From Salinicola endophyticus (GTDB taxonomy: Bacteria > Pseudomonadota > Gammaproteobacteria > Pseudomonadales > Halomonadaceae), in NCBI RefSeq assembly GCF_003206575.1, contig NZ_PZJO01000003.1:62001-126000 (forward strand): a DNA stretch of 64,000 nucleotides, written 5' to 3'. Within the stretch, counting starts at the first letter, position 1. Every line of letters begins with the position of its first letter. A program made the translations under genes and the position numbers. The notes beneath the pieces were generated by a model that was not told where the DNA came from, did no database searches, and saw only the letters and a list, made by a program, of their open reading frames with translations. This document shows positions 54,082 through 62,735 of the stretch, one piece after another.

Positions 54082-54116
54082 AAAACCGGCGCCGAGAAGG
54101 CGCCGGTTTTCTTTTC
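54082..54116. terminator. Strong intrinsic terminator between IMPase and SDR genes
   Basis: AAAACCGGCGCC (54082-54093) pairs perfectly with GGCGCCGGTTTT (54099-54110) around GAGAA and is followed by CTTTTC; the A-run on the other side makes it work for the minus-strand SDR gene as well. Confidence 0.85.
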
Positions 54117-54152
54117 TGTAGCCAATCGGGACGAATCGATCAGCCGGATCGA

Positions 54153-55241
54153 TCAGGGAATGATCCTCTCCGCCCGCAGGCGATCGAACAGGTCGAGGAA
54201 CGCGGCCCGCGTCTCGCGGAAGTGGTCGAAGCCGAAGTCCCGCGACTTGGTGGTGTCGTTGACGCACTCCTGATCGCGGCCGAGATCGGCATCGGTGTGC
54301 CACCAGGAGGCCAGCTTGGTGACATCCGGTTCGACCAGACCATGCTTCGCGGCGATCTCGCGCCAGATCGATTCGGCATCGGCCATCTGCGTTTCCAGCG
54401 GCTGCATCGACGCCGGGTCGTCCGAGGCTGCGGGGCCCTGAATCTCGAGACCCTGGGCCTCTAAACCAAAGTACTCGCCGATCTCGTGCCACATCCGGCG
54501 CCAGCGGAAGACGTCGCCATTGACCGTATTGAAGGCCTGATTCGCCGCGCCCGGCGTGGTCGCCGCCCACTCCATCTGGCGCGCCAGCACCAGCGCGTCG
54601 GTCATGTCGGTGAGCGCGTTCCACTGGGTCCGGGAGCCGGGAAAGACGAAAGCTCGCCCGGTCTCGCGGCAGATCGAGGCGTAGACCGCCAGCGTCACCC
54701 CCATGTTCATGGCGTTACCGCGGGCGTGGCCGATCACCGTGTGCGGACGATGGACGTTCCAGGTAAAGCCCTGGCGCTCGGCGGCTTCGAACAGCACGTC
54801 TTCCAGCGCGTAGTAGAAGTTGTCACCCGGTACTCGCGGCTCGGACTCGCGGAACGGCGTCTCGATGCGCCCGCTGCCGTAGGCCTCGAACGAGCCCAGA
54901 TACTGCTTGGTGCCGGTGACCAGCGAGGCATGCGCGACCGGGGCCGTTTCGAGGGCAGCGAACAGGTTGCGCATCATCTGGCTGTTGGCCTCGACGTTGG
55001 CCTTTTCGCTGTCGCGGCGAATCCAGGTGCAGTAGAAGACATGGGTGATCGCCAGGCCGGCCAGCGCCTGCTCGGTCGCGGACGGGTCCAGCAGATCGGC
55101 GGCGACGGGGATCACGCCGCTCTGCTCGGTGGCACGACGTGACAGGCCGTAGACGGTCCAGCCGCTGGCGATGAGATGGCTGGCCAGATTGCTGCCGGTG
55201 ATGCCGGTGGCGCCGACCACCAGTGCCGTTCCTTTACGCAT
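54153..55241 (-). CDS. PRISE-type (progesterone 5-beta-reductase / iridoid-synthase-like) SDR
   Basis: A 362-residue extended short-chain dehydrogenase. The NADP motif is VVGATGITGSNLASHL; LVTGTKQYLGSFEAYG carries the conserved lysine, and FYYALEDVLFEAA the catalytic tyrosine of the PRISE group (1,4-enone reductases), followed by NVHRPHTVIGHARGNAMN. Bacterial members reduce activated enones, usually with unknown physiological substrates. GAGGAG precedes the ATG at 55241. The LysR gene is divergent and probably its regulator. Confidence 0.82.
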   Translation of the reverse strand: MRKGTALVVGATGITGSNLASHLIASGWTVYGLSRRATEQSGVIPVAADLLDPSATEQALAGLAITHVFYCTWIRRDSEKANVEANSQMMRNLFAALETAPVAHASLVTGTKQYLGSFEAYGSGRIETPFRESEPRVPGDNFYYALEDVLFEAAERQGFTWNVHRPHTVIGHARGNAMNMGVTLAVYASICRETGRAFVFPGSRTQWNALTDMTDALVLARQMEWAATTPGAANQAFNTVNGDVFRWRRMWHEIGEYFGLEAQGLEIQGPAASDDPASMQPLETQMADAESIWREIAAKHGLVEPDVTKLASWWHTDADLGRDQECVNDTTKSRDFGFDHFRETRAAFLDLFDRLRAERIIP

Positions 55242-55379
55242 GTTGCTCTCCTCGTTCGGCTATGAGAGGCGCCGTGAGCGAGTGGCATCGCGGCGCGTTG
55301 ACGAGAAGCAGTCTGGGAGCGCTTCGGTGTTGCTACAATCGATATCATCGCAAATCTTTATTGCATGAGACGCAACTCG

Positions 55380-56321
55380 ATGAATCTCGATCGACTCGAC
55401 CTCAACGCCCTGCGCACTTTCGAACGGGTCGCCGCCAGCGGCAGCTTCACCGTGGCAGCGCATCACTTTCACCGCGCGGTGTCATCGGTGTCGCGCCAGA
55501 TCAAGGGGCTGGAAGAGGCGCTCGGGCAGCCACTGTTCTATCGCCACACCCGTGCGGTGACCCTGACCGAAGCGGGCTGGCGCTACTACGCCGAGGTGCG
55601 CGAGGTGCTCGAACGCCTGGATCTCGCCAGCGAGGCGCTGGCCCACCCCAGCGCCGAGCCCAGCGGCACGTTGCGCATCAATGCGCCGGTGGCCTTCGGC
55701 CAGCGCCAGATCGTACCGCTGCTGCACGCCTTCCAGCGACGCCACCCCGCCATCCGCGCCGAGCTGCAGCTCGACGACCGGGTGGTCGACCCGGTGCGTG
55801 AAGGGTTCGACATCACCTTTCGGGTCGGCGAGCTGGCCGACTCCAACCTGCGCGCCCGTCGCCTGGCGCCGATGCACTACCGGGTCGCCGCCACGCCCGG
55901 CTATCTTGCCTTCCGCGGCACACCCGCCACCCCCGCCGAGCTGGCCGAGCACGACTGCCTGATCTATCAGGGCGAACTGGGCCGCCAGCGCTGGTACTTC
56001 CAGGCCGCCGACGAGACCACGCCAACCGCCCTCGAGGTCTCCGGCAGCCTCTACAGCAACGATGCCGAGAGCCTGCTGCGCGCCGCGCTGCTGGGTCAGG
56101 GGCTGGTGCTCTTCCCCACCTGGCTGCTCGCCGAGGCGCTGGCCAGCGGCGCCCTGGTCAGCGTGCTCAGGGCATGGCGCTGCGAGGTGATGCCGGGCCA
56201 ACGCCATATCCACGTGCTCACCCCCGAACGCCGCCTGCGCGCGCGCAAGGTGCGCGCCTTTCTCGACCATCTCTTCGCCGCAGTGACACCGCTGCCGCCC
56301 TGGGACCGATCGTCGGAATAG
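55380..56321 (+). CDS. LysR-family transcriptional regulator
   Basis: A 313-residue regulator: N-terminal winged helix (DLNALRTFERVAASGSFTVAAHHFHRAVSSVSRQIKGLEEALG) and a periplasmic-binding-like effector domain (GTLRINAPVAFGQRQIVPLL onward). The ATG at 55380 was chosen because the family N-terminus starts there; ATG at 55365 is possible. It belongs to the CrgA-like group with a simple repressor/activator layout and is divergent from the PRISE SDR gene. Confidence 0.88.
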   Translation: MNLDRLDLNALRTFERVAASGSFTVAAHHFHRAVSSVSRQIKGLEEALGQPLFYRHTRAVTLTEAGWRYYAEVREVLERLDLASEALAHPSAEPSGTLRINAPVAFGQRQIVPLLHAFQRRHPAIRAELQLDDRVVDPVREGFDITFRVGELADSNLRARRLAPMHYRVAATPGYLAFRGTPATPAELAEHDCLIYQGELGRQRWYFQAADETTPTALEVSGSLYSNDAESLLRAALLGQGLVLFPTWLLAEALASGALVSVLRAWRCEVMPGQRHIHVLTPERRLRARKVRAFLDHLFAAVTPLPPWDRSSE

Positions 56322-56336
56322 TAAAACTTCATTAGC

Positions 56337-56353
56337 GATTGAATCGTGCACGA
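56337..56353. promoter_or_regulatory. OhrR operator in front of ohrR
   Basis: GATTGAATCGTGCACGA (56337-56353) includes the perfect palindrome TCGTGCACGA. The same sequence in reverse orientation lies in front of ohr at 56937-56953, so OhrR probably controls both genes through these sites. Confidence 0.7.
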
Positions 56354-56367
56354 TCTATATTGTCGGC

Positions 56368-56817
56368 ATGGCAACCACCGATGACACCGACAACGCCCTG
56401 GCGCTCGAATCGCAGCTCTGCTTCGCGCTCTATTCGACCCAACTGGCGATGAACAAGCTCTACCGCGGCCTGCTGCGCGAGCTCGACCTGACCTATCCCC
56501 AGTATCTGACCCTGTTGGTGCTATGGCAGCGGGATCGTCAGACGGTGTCGGAGATCGGCGAGCACCTCTATCTGGATTCGGCGACGCTGACGCCACTGCT
56601 GAAGCGCCTGGCAGCGGCCGGTCTGGTCACGCGTCAGCGCTCGCGACAGGACGAACGCCAGGTGGAGATCGCCTTGACCGATCAGGGCCGGGCGCTGCGG
56701 GAGCGGGCCAAGTCGATCCCGCATGCCGCCGGCTGCGCGGGCCAGTGCACGCCGGAGGAGGCCGCCGAACTGCGCGATGCCCTGCACGGGCTGCGCCAGC
56801 GACTCGACGGCCAGTGA
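56368..56817 (+). CDS. ohrR: Organic hydroperoxide-sensing repressor OhrR
   Basis: A 149-residue MarR-family protein. The redox-sensing cysteine is C18 in LESQLCFALYST; the tyrosines of the sensing network are in the region RGLLRELDLTYPQYLTLLVLW, and the DNA-reading helix is DSATLTPLLKRLAAAGLV. Oxidation of the cysteine by organic peroxides releases DNA. Two additional cysteines near residues 125-129 (AAGCAGQC) could matter for disulfide formation. It lies 168 bp before ohr. Confidence 0.93.
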   Translation: MATTDDTDNALALESQLCFALYSTQLAMNKLYRGLLRELDLTYPQYLTLLVLWQRDRQTVSEIGEHLYLDSATLTPLLKRLAAAGLVTRQRSRQDERQVEIALTDQGRALRERAKSIPHAAGCAGQCTPEEAAELRDALHGLRQRLDGQ

Positions 56818-56818
56818 C

Positions 56819-56895
56819 GTTGTGGCGCGAGAGTTGTGGCGCGAGAGATAGTGACGCCATAGAAATAGCGACGTCATAGATAGCGACGTCATGGA
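56819..56895. repeat. Short tandem repeats between ohrR and ohr
   Basis: GTTGTGGCGCGAGA is repeated exactly at 56819-56832 and 56833-56846. It is followed by three related units of about 15-17 bp built on ATAGCGACGTCAT (56848-56895). Non-coding; no known function. Confidence 0.65.
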
Positions 56896-56936
56896 CAGTA
56901 GCGCAATGCAGCGCCGAGCGTTTTCACCCCATTAGG

Positions 56937-56953
56937 TCGTGCACGATTCAATC
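56937..56953. promoter_or_regulatory. OhrR operator in front of ohr
   Basis: TCGTGCACGATTCAATC is the exact reverse complement of the site at 56337-56353 and lies 33 bp upstream of the ohr start. Confidence 0.7.
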
Positions 56954-56985
56954 GTCAGCGACCTTCACCCGGAAGGAGAAGTCCC

Positions 56986-57414
56986 ATGTCACTCGATAAA
57001 GTCCTCTACCGTGCCGAAGCCACCGTCACCGGCGGTCGTGATGGCCGTGCCACCGCCGAAGACGGTGCCATCGACCTCAAGCTGTCGACCCCCAAGGAGC
57101 TGGGCGGCGCCGGCGGCGACGGCACCAACCCCGAGCAGCTGTTCGCGGCTGGCTACTCCGCCTGCTTCATCGGCGCGCTCAAGCTGGCGGCATCGCAAGA
57201 GAAGGCCAAGCTGCCTGAAGAGGCCCGAGTCCAGGGTGAAGTCGGCATCGGCCCCAAGGGTGACGGTTTCGGCATCGAAGCCACGCTGACGGTGAAGCTG
57301 CCGGGCATGGATCGTGAACAGGCCGAAGCGCTGGTGGAGAAGGCGCATCAGGTCTGCCCCTACTCCAACGCCACCCGCGGCAATATCGACGTGACCCTCA
57401 ACGTCGAGGTGTAA
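56986..57414 (+). CDS. ohr: Organic hydroperoxide resistance protein Ohr
   Basis: A 142-residue Ohr/OsmC-family thiol peroxidase. The two catalytic cysteines are C60 ([13 protein letters not shown]) and C124 ([13 protein letters not shown]). It reduces organic hydroperoxides using lipoylated partners. GAAGGAGAAGTCCC precedes the ATG at 56986. A GC-rich hairpin follows the gene. Confidence 0.95.
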   Translation: MSLDKVLYRAEATVTGGRDGRATAEDGAIDLKLSTPKELGGAGGDGTNPEQLFAAGYSACFIGALKLAASQEKAKLPEEARVQGEVGIGPKGDGFGIEATLTVKLPGMDREQAEALVEKAHQVCPYSNATRGNIDVTLNVEV

Positions 57415-57444
57415 ACCGGCGTCGGCAGCGCCGGCGCCCACCCG

Positions 57445-57479
57445 GACGCCCCGCCCCTTGAGACAGGGGGCGGGGCGTC
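57445..57479 (+). terminator. GC-rich hairpin downstream of ohr
   Basis: GACGCCCCGCCC (57445-57456) pairs with GGGCGGGGCGTC (57468-57479), starting about 30 bp past the ohr stop. No strong T-run, but the 12-bp stem is long. Confidence 0.6.
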
Positions 57480-57562
57480 ATGCTTTGGCGGTGACCTGCG
57501 CTATAGCCAATTCGGGTATGGGTTAACTATGCTGAGGAAAATGATCCGCCAAGAGACTCGCC

Positions 57563-58159
57563 ATGCCGGACACCCCCCGCGATAGTGCCGATACCGATCA
57601 CAAGACCACAGGCGATATCGCCGCGCCTCAGGCCGTCTGCGACTTCTGGTTCGAAACGCTGAGCGCCAAGCAGTGGTTTGCCAAGGATGCCGCCCTCGAC
57701 GGCGAGATCGCCGAGCGCTTCGGCGCCACGCTCGCTGCCGCGGCGCGCTGCGAGCTTTGGCACTGGCGCGACTCGCCCACCGGACGCGTGGCCGAGATCG
57801 TGGTGCTCGATCAGTTCTCGCGCAACGTCCATCGCGATACGCCCGCCGCCTTCGCCCAGGACCCGCTGGCCCTGGCGCTGGCCCAGGAGTTGATCGCCCG
57901 CGGCGAGGACACGGCACTGCCCCTGGCGCAGCGCATCTTCGCCTACATGCCGTTCATGCACAGCGAGTCGCTGGCGATCCACGCCCGAGCAGTCACCCTG
58001 TTCGACACCCCCGGTATGGAAGCGCAGCTCGACTACGAGCACCGCCACCGCGAGATCATTCAGCGCTTCGGCCGCTACCCGCATCGCAACGCCATTCTCG
58101 GGCGCGTCTCGACGCCGGAAGAGATCGCGTTCCTGCGCCAGCCGGGCTCGGCCTTTTGA
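57563..58159 (+). CDS. DUF924-family protein
   Basis: A 198-residue helical protein of the DUF924 family, recognised by AVCDFWFETLSAKQWFAKDAALD, VVLDQFSRNVHRDTPAAFAQD, FAYMPFMHSES and the C-terminal GRYPHRNAILGR. The fold is tetratricopeptide-like; the molecular function is unknown. The ATG at 57563 is preceded by a weak ribosome site. It stands alone after ohr. Confidence 0.9.
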   Translation: MPDTPRDSADTDHKTTGDIAAPQAVCDFWFETLSAKQWFAKDAALDGEIAERFGATLAAAARCELWHWRDSPTGRVAEIVVLDQFSRNVHRDTPAAFAQDPLALALAQELIARGEDTALPLAQRIFAYMPFMHSESLAIHARAVTLFDTPGMEAQLDYEHRHREIIQRFGRYPHRNAILGRVSTPEEIAFLRQPGSAF

Positions 58160-58279
58160 GCCGCTGCTGTTCACGCTTGCCCAGCGTTGACGCAGGTTTT
58201 CGCCCCCCTCGCCACAAGGCAGAACCGCGTGGTCGTCGGCGGGTCGAAACTCCACGCCACGCTGCACCAGGATACCGCC

Positions 58280-59218
58280 ATGCCACCGCGATCGACTTGC
58301 CCCCCTCACTTTCCCGACGCGGCGCTGATGACCCTGGTCCGCTCGACCCCGCTGGCGATCTGCATCACCGACGCCGATGGCTGCTTTCAAGTCGTCAACG
58401 CCGCCTACTGCCGGCTGTATGGCTATACCGAGGAGGAGCTGCTGGGCGAAGAGTTCACGCTGGTGGTAGCGCCCGAACACCGCGAGATGATGCGGACCAT
58501 GCACCGCGCCTTCATCGAGACGGGCGAGGACAACGACCCGCTGATCGGCAAACCGGGAGCCCGCGCCGAGTGGGAGGTGCTCGACCGCCAGGGCAGGTCG
58601 ATCTCGATCCTGGCCGAGGCGGTCCGCCTGGAGGATGACCAGGGTAACGTCTACAAGGCGACCTTCGTGGTCGATATCAGCGAACACAAGGCGCTCGAGC
58701 GCTCGCTGCGCAAGGCCAACCAGCGCCTGACCCAGATCGCCATGTACGACGAGCTGACCGGGCTGCAGAGCCGGCGCGCCGGCCTCGAGCGGCTCGAGGC
58801 GGAGATTCACGAGCAACAGCGCTACGGCCATCCGCTGTGCATCGCGGTGATCGACCTGGACGGTTTCAAGCAGATCAACGACACCCACGGCCACGCCATC
58901 GGCGACGAGATCCTGGTCGGCATCGCCGAGCTGCTGCGCCGATCGCTGCGCGAGAGCGATGCCGCGATCAGACTCGGCGGTGACGAGCTGCTGCTGGTGC
59001 TGCCCGGGGTGACGCTGGATCAGGCGACCCAGGCGGTCGAGCGCATCCGTCAGGCCCTGGCGGCGACACCGCTGACCAGGCTGGCCCTCGAGATGACGCT
59101 ATCGGCGGGCATCGCCGACTATCGCAACGAGAGCCAGGACGCCCTGCTCGAACGCGCCGACCGCGCGCTCTATCGCGCCAAGCGCCGCGGACGCAATCGG
59201 CTCGCCCAGGCAACGTGA
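58280..59218 (+). CDS. PAS-GGDEF diguanylate cyclase
   Basis: A 312-residue soluble signalling enzyme. A PAS domain covers about residues 15-135 (ICITDADGCFQVVNAAYCRLYGYTEEELLG), and a GGDEF domain about 150-310. The active-site motif is GGDEL (233-237) instead of GGDEF, and an RxxD product-inhibition site, RESD, is at 224-227, the usual five residues ahead. It should make cyclic di-GMP, possibly with altered activity. The ATG at 58280 follows CCAGGATACCGCC; longer upstream frames are not needed. Confidence 0.88.
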   Translation: MPPRSTCPPHFPDAALMTLVRSTPLAICITDADGCFQVVNAAYCRLYGYTEEELLGEEFTLVVAPEHREMMRTMHRAFIETGEDNDPLIGKPGARAEWEVLDRQGRSISILAEAVRLEDDQGNVYKATFVVDISEHKALERSLRKANQRLTQIAMYDELTGLQSRRAGLERLEAEIHEQQRYGHPLCIAVIDLDGFKQINDTHGHAIGDEILVGIAELLRRSLRESDAAIRLGGDELLLVLPGVTLDQATQAVERIRQALAATPLTRLALEMTLSAGIADYRNESQDALLERADRALYRAKRRGRNRLAQAT

Positions 59219-59231
59219 CCCGCGGCTGCCG

Positions 59232-59657
59232 TTAGCCCTGAACGCTCAGCACCAGCCACAGCACCATGGCATAGCGCAGCCCCTTGCCGATCGCCACCAG
59301 CACCACGAAGTTGAGCCACGGCACCCGCATGACCCCACCGATCAGTGTCAGCGCATCGCCACCGATGGGCAGCCAGCCGAGCAGCAGCGACCACTGCCCG
59401 TAGCGATTGAAGCGCGCCCGTGCCCGCGCCAACTGCGCCTGGCTGAGCGGAAACCAGCGCCGCTGCTGGAAACGATCCACCTGGCGCCCCAGTACACCGT
59501 TGATCACCGAACCGAGGGTATTACCTGCGGTGGCCCAGAACCACAGCCAGAAGAGCGCATGCTCCTGGGTCGCCAGTGCCCCCAGCAGCACCTCCGACGA
59601 GGCCGGCAGCAGGGTGGCGGAGACCAGCGCGGTGACGAACAGGGTCAGATAGCTCAC
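59232..59657 (-). CDS. yqaA: YqaA/DedA-type small membrane protein
   Basis: A 141-residue inner-membrane protein of the SNARE-associated/DedA superfamily, YqaA group (SSEVLLGALATQEHALFWLWFWATAGNTLGSVINGVLGR, and LLGWLPIGGDALTLIGGVMRVPW). The start is GTG at 59657 with GGAGA seven bases upstream. Function is not established. It ends 14 bp from the diguanylate cyclase stop. Confidence 0.85.
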   Translation of the reverse strand: MSYLTLFVTALVSATLLPASSEVLLGALATQEHALFWLWFWATAGNTLGSVINGVLGRQVDRFQQRRWFPLSQAQLARARARFNRYGQWSLLLGWLPIGGDALTLIGGVMRVPWLNFVVLVAIGKGLRYAMVLWLVLSVQG

Positions 59658-59720
59658 GCGGCTCTCCGGATCGGGCGCCTGGGGGTTCTGGATAGGGTTC
59701 CTGGATAGGTGCTCGGGATA

Positions 59721-60323
59721 TCAGCTCAGAATGAACCCTACACAGGCGGCCGTCGCCAGCCCCATCACGCCATTGAAGATACGCCACGCCCGCGGCGTCG
59801 TCAGCAGCCGCCCGATCGCCATGCCGAATGCCGCCCAGAAAGAGATGCAGAAGAACGCCACACTCTCCATCACCAGCGCCAGCACCAGGGCGTTGAGAAC
59901 GAGCAGCCCTTCGTGGGGCAGAAAACCCGCCACCAGCGCGATGCCCATGACCCATACCTTGGGATTGACGAACTGGAAGGCTGCCGCCTGCCACGCAGTC
60001 AGCGGTCGCGCCCCATCACGAGCGGCAAGGTTCGGTGGCGGAGCACTGGCGATCTTCCACGCCAGATAGAGCAGATAGACCGCGCCCACCACCTTGAGAC
60101 TCTGCTGGATCAGCGGGTAGCGCTCGAACAGCGTCCCGAGCCCTAGTGCGATACTCAGAAAGAGTACGAAACCGCCGGCCATGATGCCGAAGATGTGCGG
60201 CAGCGTGCGACGGTAGCCGTAGAGCGCCCCGGAGGCGGTGAGCATGACGTTGTTGGGCCCGGGGGAGCCGGTCATCGACGCGGCGAAGAGTGTCAGCGAT
60301 AGCCACCAAGCGAGCGAGGTCAT
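59721..60323 (-). CDS. LysE/RhtB-family amino acid exporter
   Basis: A 200-residue membrane protein with about six hydrophobic segments and the family motif near the start (GSPGPNNVMLTASGALYGYRRTLPHIFGI). Members export amino acids. GGAGGGG precedes the ATG at 60323. It overlaps the AlaX-like gene by 4 bp, and a MocR regulator is divergent, so it is part of a small amino-acid-handling unit. Confidence 0.9.
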   Translation of the reverse strand: MTSLAWWLSLTLFAASMTGSPGPNNVMLTASGALYGYRRTLPHIFGIMAGGFVLFLSIALGLGTLFERYPLIQQSLKVVGAVYLLYLAWKIASAPPPNLAARDGARPLTAWQAAAFQFVNPKVWVMGIALVAGFLPHEGLLVLNALVLALVMESVAFFCISFWAAFGMAIGRLLTTPRAWRIFNGVMGLATAACVGFILS

Positions 60324-61048
60324 GCTTGCCCCTCCGCGGTCTGATTCCAGGCCAGGGTGATACGGCGATTGCGGGCGCCGCGGTTCTTGATGCTGGCCAC
60401 GTGCAGCGCGCCGACCTGGGCGGTGGAGGTCACATGGGTGCCACCGCAGGGTTGATAGTCGATATCGCCGATGCGCACCATGCGGATCATCCCGGCACCC
60501 CGTGGCGGCGCCACCGACATCGTCTTGACCAGCTCAGGGCGCGCGTCGAGCTCGGCCTCGCTGATCCACTCGCTGGTGACCGGGTGGTCGGCCGCGATCA
60601 GCGCCTTCAGGCCGGCGTTCAGCGTCTCCTTGTCGACGCTGGCCTCACCGAGATCGAAGTCGAGCCGGCCACGCTCGGCGCCGATGCTGCCGCCGGTGAC
60701 TCCATGCGGCACCAGCACCGAGAGCAGATGCAGCGCGGTATGCATGCGCATGTGCGCCCAGCGCCGCGGCCAGTCGATCTGCTGGGTCACGCTCTGGCCG
60801 GCCACGAGATCGTGACCGGGATCGAGGTAGTGCCAGATGTCACCGCCCTCACCCTTGCGCGTGTCGTGCACCGGCAGACAGCGGCCGTCGGCGGTGATGA
60901 ATACCCCACGATCGCCGGGCTGGCCGCCCCCCTGGGGATAAAAGAGCGTAGCGTCGGTCACCACCACGCCGTCGGCGCCCACCGCGGTCACGCTGGCCAG
61001 ACTCTCTTGTGCCATGGGCAAGTCGCGGAAACGCAGCTGCGTGGACAT
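60320..61048 (-). CDS. Alanyl-tRNA editing protein AlaX
   Basis: A 242-residue trans-editing enzyme that hydrolyses mischarged tRNA(Ala). The zinc ligands are H103 and H107 in MHTALHLL and C201 and H205 in CGGTH. It also has the N-terminal extension DATLFYPQGGGQPGDRG of the longer AlaX forms. GAGGAGGTCATC precedes the ATG at 61048. Translational coupling to the LysE exporter gene is seen from the ATGA overlap. Confidence 0.9.
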   Translation of the reverse strand: MSTQLRFRDLPMAQESLASVTAVGADGVVVTDATLFYPQGGGQPGDRGVFITADGRCLPVHDTRKGEGGDIWHYLDPGHDLVAGQSVTQQIDWPRRWAHMRMHTALHLLSVLVPHGVTGGSIGAERGRLDFDLGEASVDKETLNAGLKALIAADHPVTSEWISEAELDARPELVKTMSVAPPRGAGMIRMVRIGDIDYQPCGGTHVTSTAQVGALHVASIKNRGARNRRITLAWNQTAEGQA

Positions 61049-61180
61049 GATGACCTCCTCTCGACCCGGCGCTTGACCGGATCAAATTGTATGGGTTCAA
61101 TTTATTGACTTTTCGACGTCCATTGCGAACAATTCGAGCATAAACGCCCCAACAACCGGGTCAACCCGATTTTTGTCACC

Positions 61181-62575
61181 ATGACAATCTGGACACCGAC
61201 ACTCTCCGGCAGCGGCCCCCGCTATCGTCAGCTCGCCGATGCCATCGCCGCCGCCGTGGCTAGCGGTGAACTGGCAGCCGGCCACAAGCTGCCCCCGCAG
61301 CGCCGGCTCGCCGACGCCCTCGGCGTGACCGTAGGCACGGTCACCCGCGCCTACGCCGTGGCCGAACAGCGTGGTGTGGTCAGCGCGCGGGTCGGCAGCG
61401 GCACCTATGTGCGCGGCGCCGAGGCCGGTATCGCCGCCTTCGACCATCTGTTCACGCGGCCACGCGACCGTGCTCTGATCGATCTCAGCCACGCCACGCC
61501 GCCGCCGACCGCGCAGCGCAGCCTGCATCTGGCCTGCGCGATGCAGGCGATCCAGCAGGACCCGGAGCAGCTCAGCGCGATGATCGACTACCAGCCGGAA
61601 CCCGGGCAGGCGTGGCAGATTGCCACCCTGGCAGCCTGGCTGGGCAAGATGGGCCGCGCGCTCGACCCGGCCGAGCTGCTGCTCGACCAGGGCGGCATGC
61701 ACGGTATCCATCTCTGCCTCAGCGCCCTGCTGCTGCCGGGGGAACGGGTCGCCGCCGAACGTCTCACCTATCCGGGCCTGATCAGCGCGCTGCAGCAACT
61801 GTCGCTCAAGGGCGTGGCGATACCCCACGATGCGCACGGCATCGACGTCGACGCGGTGGCCCGCGCCCATGACCAGCAACCGTTCGCTGCACTCTATCTG
61901 ATGCCGGATTGCCACAACCCGACGACGGTACGCCTGAGCGAGCCACGCCGCCGCGCCCTGGCTGCGCTGGCCGAGGCACGCGGATTCTGGCTGATCGAGG
62001 ACGACATCTACCCACAACTGGGTGCCACGGAGACGCCGCTTTACCAGCTCGCCCCGGCGCACACGCTGACGCTGTTCTCGGTCTCGAAACTGCTCGGCGG
62101 CGGGCTCAGGGTAGGGGCGATACGCGCCCCGCAGGCGCTGCACGGGCGCCTGATAGCGGCGCTGCGCGCGCAGTGCTGGATGCCACCGCCGCTGATGAAT
62201 GGCGTGGTCGCGCACTGGATCACCAGCGGTGACGCCGATGCACTGCTCGCCTGGCAGCGCGAAGAGCTGGAATGGCGCTTCGATCGCGCCCAGGAGAAGC
62301 TCGCGGCCTTCCATCCACAAGGCCAGCGTGGAGGCTTTTATCTGTGGCTGCCACTACCTGCGGATCTGCGTTCGAGCCACGTGGAGGCGCAACTGCGGGA
62401 GCGCCAGGTCGCCGTCAGCAGCGCCGAGAGCTTCTGCCTCGGCAGCGTCAGCGCCCCCCAGGCGATTCGTCTCTGTATCAGCGCCGCCGAGAGTCGCGAC
62501 GCCCTCGACCGTGCCCTCGACATCATCGCCGAGACCCTCGGCGACCCGGGACCGATGCTGTGGCAGACGCTATGA
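61181..62575 (+). CDS. MocR-type regulator (GntR HTH plus aminotransferase domain)
   Basis: A 464-residue regulator. The N-terminal GntR winged helix (LADAIAAAVASGELAAGHKLPPQRRLADALGVTVGTVTRAYA) is followed by a class I aminotransferase-like domain whose PLP lysine is K303 in FSVSKLLGGGLRVG. Such proteins sense amino acids through PLP. It is divergent from the AlaX-LysE pair and is its likely regulator. No clear ribosome site precedes the ATG at 61181, so leaderless translation is possible. Confidence 0.9.
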   Translation: MTIWTPTLSGSGPRYRQLADAIAAAVASGELAAGHKLPPQRRLADALGVTVGTVTRAYAVAEQRGVVSARVGSGTYVRGAEAGIAAFDHLFTRPRDRALIDLSHATPPPTAQRSLHLACAMQAIQQDPEQLSAMIDYQPEPGQAWQIATLAAWLGKMGRALDPAELLLDQGGMHGIHLCLSALLLPGERVAAERLTYPGLISALQQLSLKGVAIPHDAHGIDVDAVARAHDQQPFAALYLMPDCHNPTTVRLSEPRRRALAALAEARGFWLIEDDIYPQLGATETPLYQLAPAHTLTLFSVSKLLGGGLRVGAIRAPQALHGRLIAALRAQCWMPPPLMNGVVAHWITSGDADALLAWQREELEWRFDRAQEKLAAFHPQGQRGGFYLWLPLPADLRSSHVEAQLRERQVAVSSAESFCLGSVSAPQAIRLCISAAESRDALDRALDIIAETLGDPGPMLWQTL

Positions 62576-62735
62576 GCCGACGCTGCCGTTCTCTCTCAAA
62601 CGCGCCCGATACCGCTCTGCCTCATAGCGCCCAATGAGGCTGCCCCAATACCCCAGCACCGCCCATGGCCGATATTGATCACTTATTGATCCTCCGGGCG
62701 GGCGCCTACGACCTCGGCCCGGCACCGCGCCAGGA

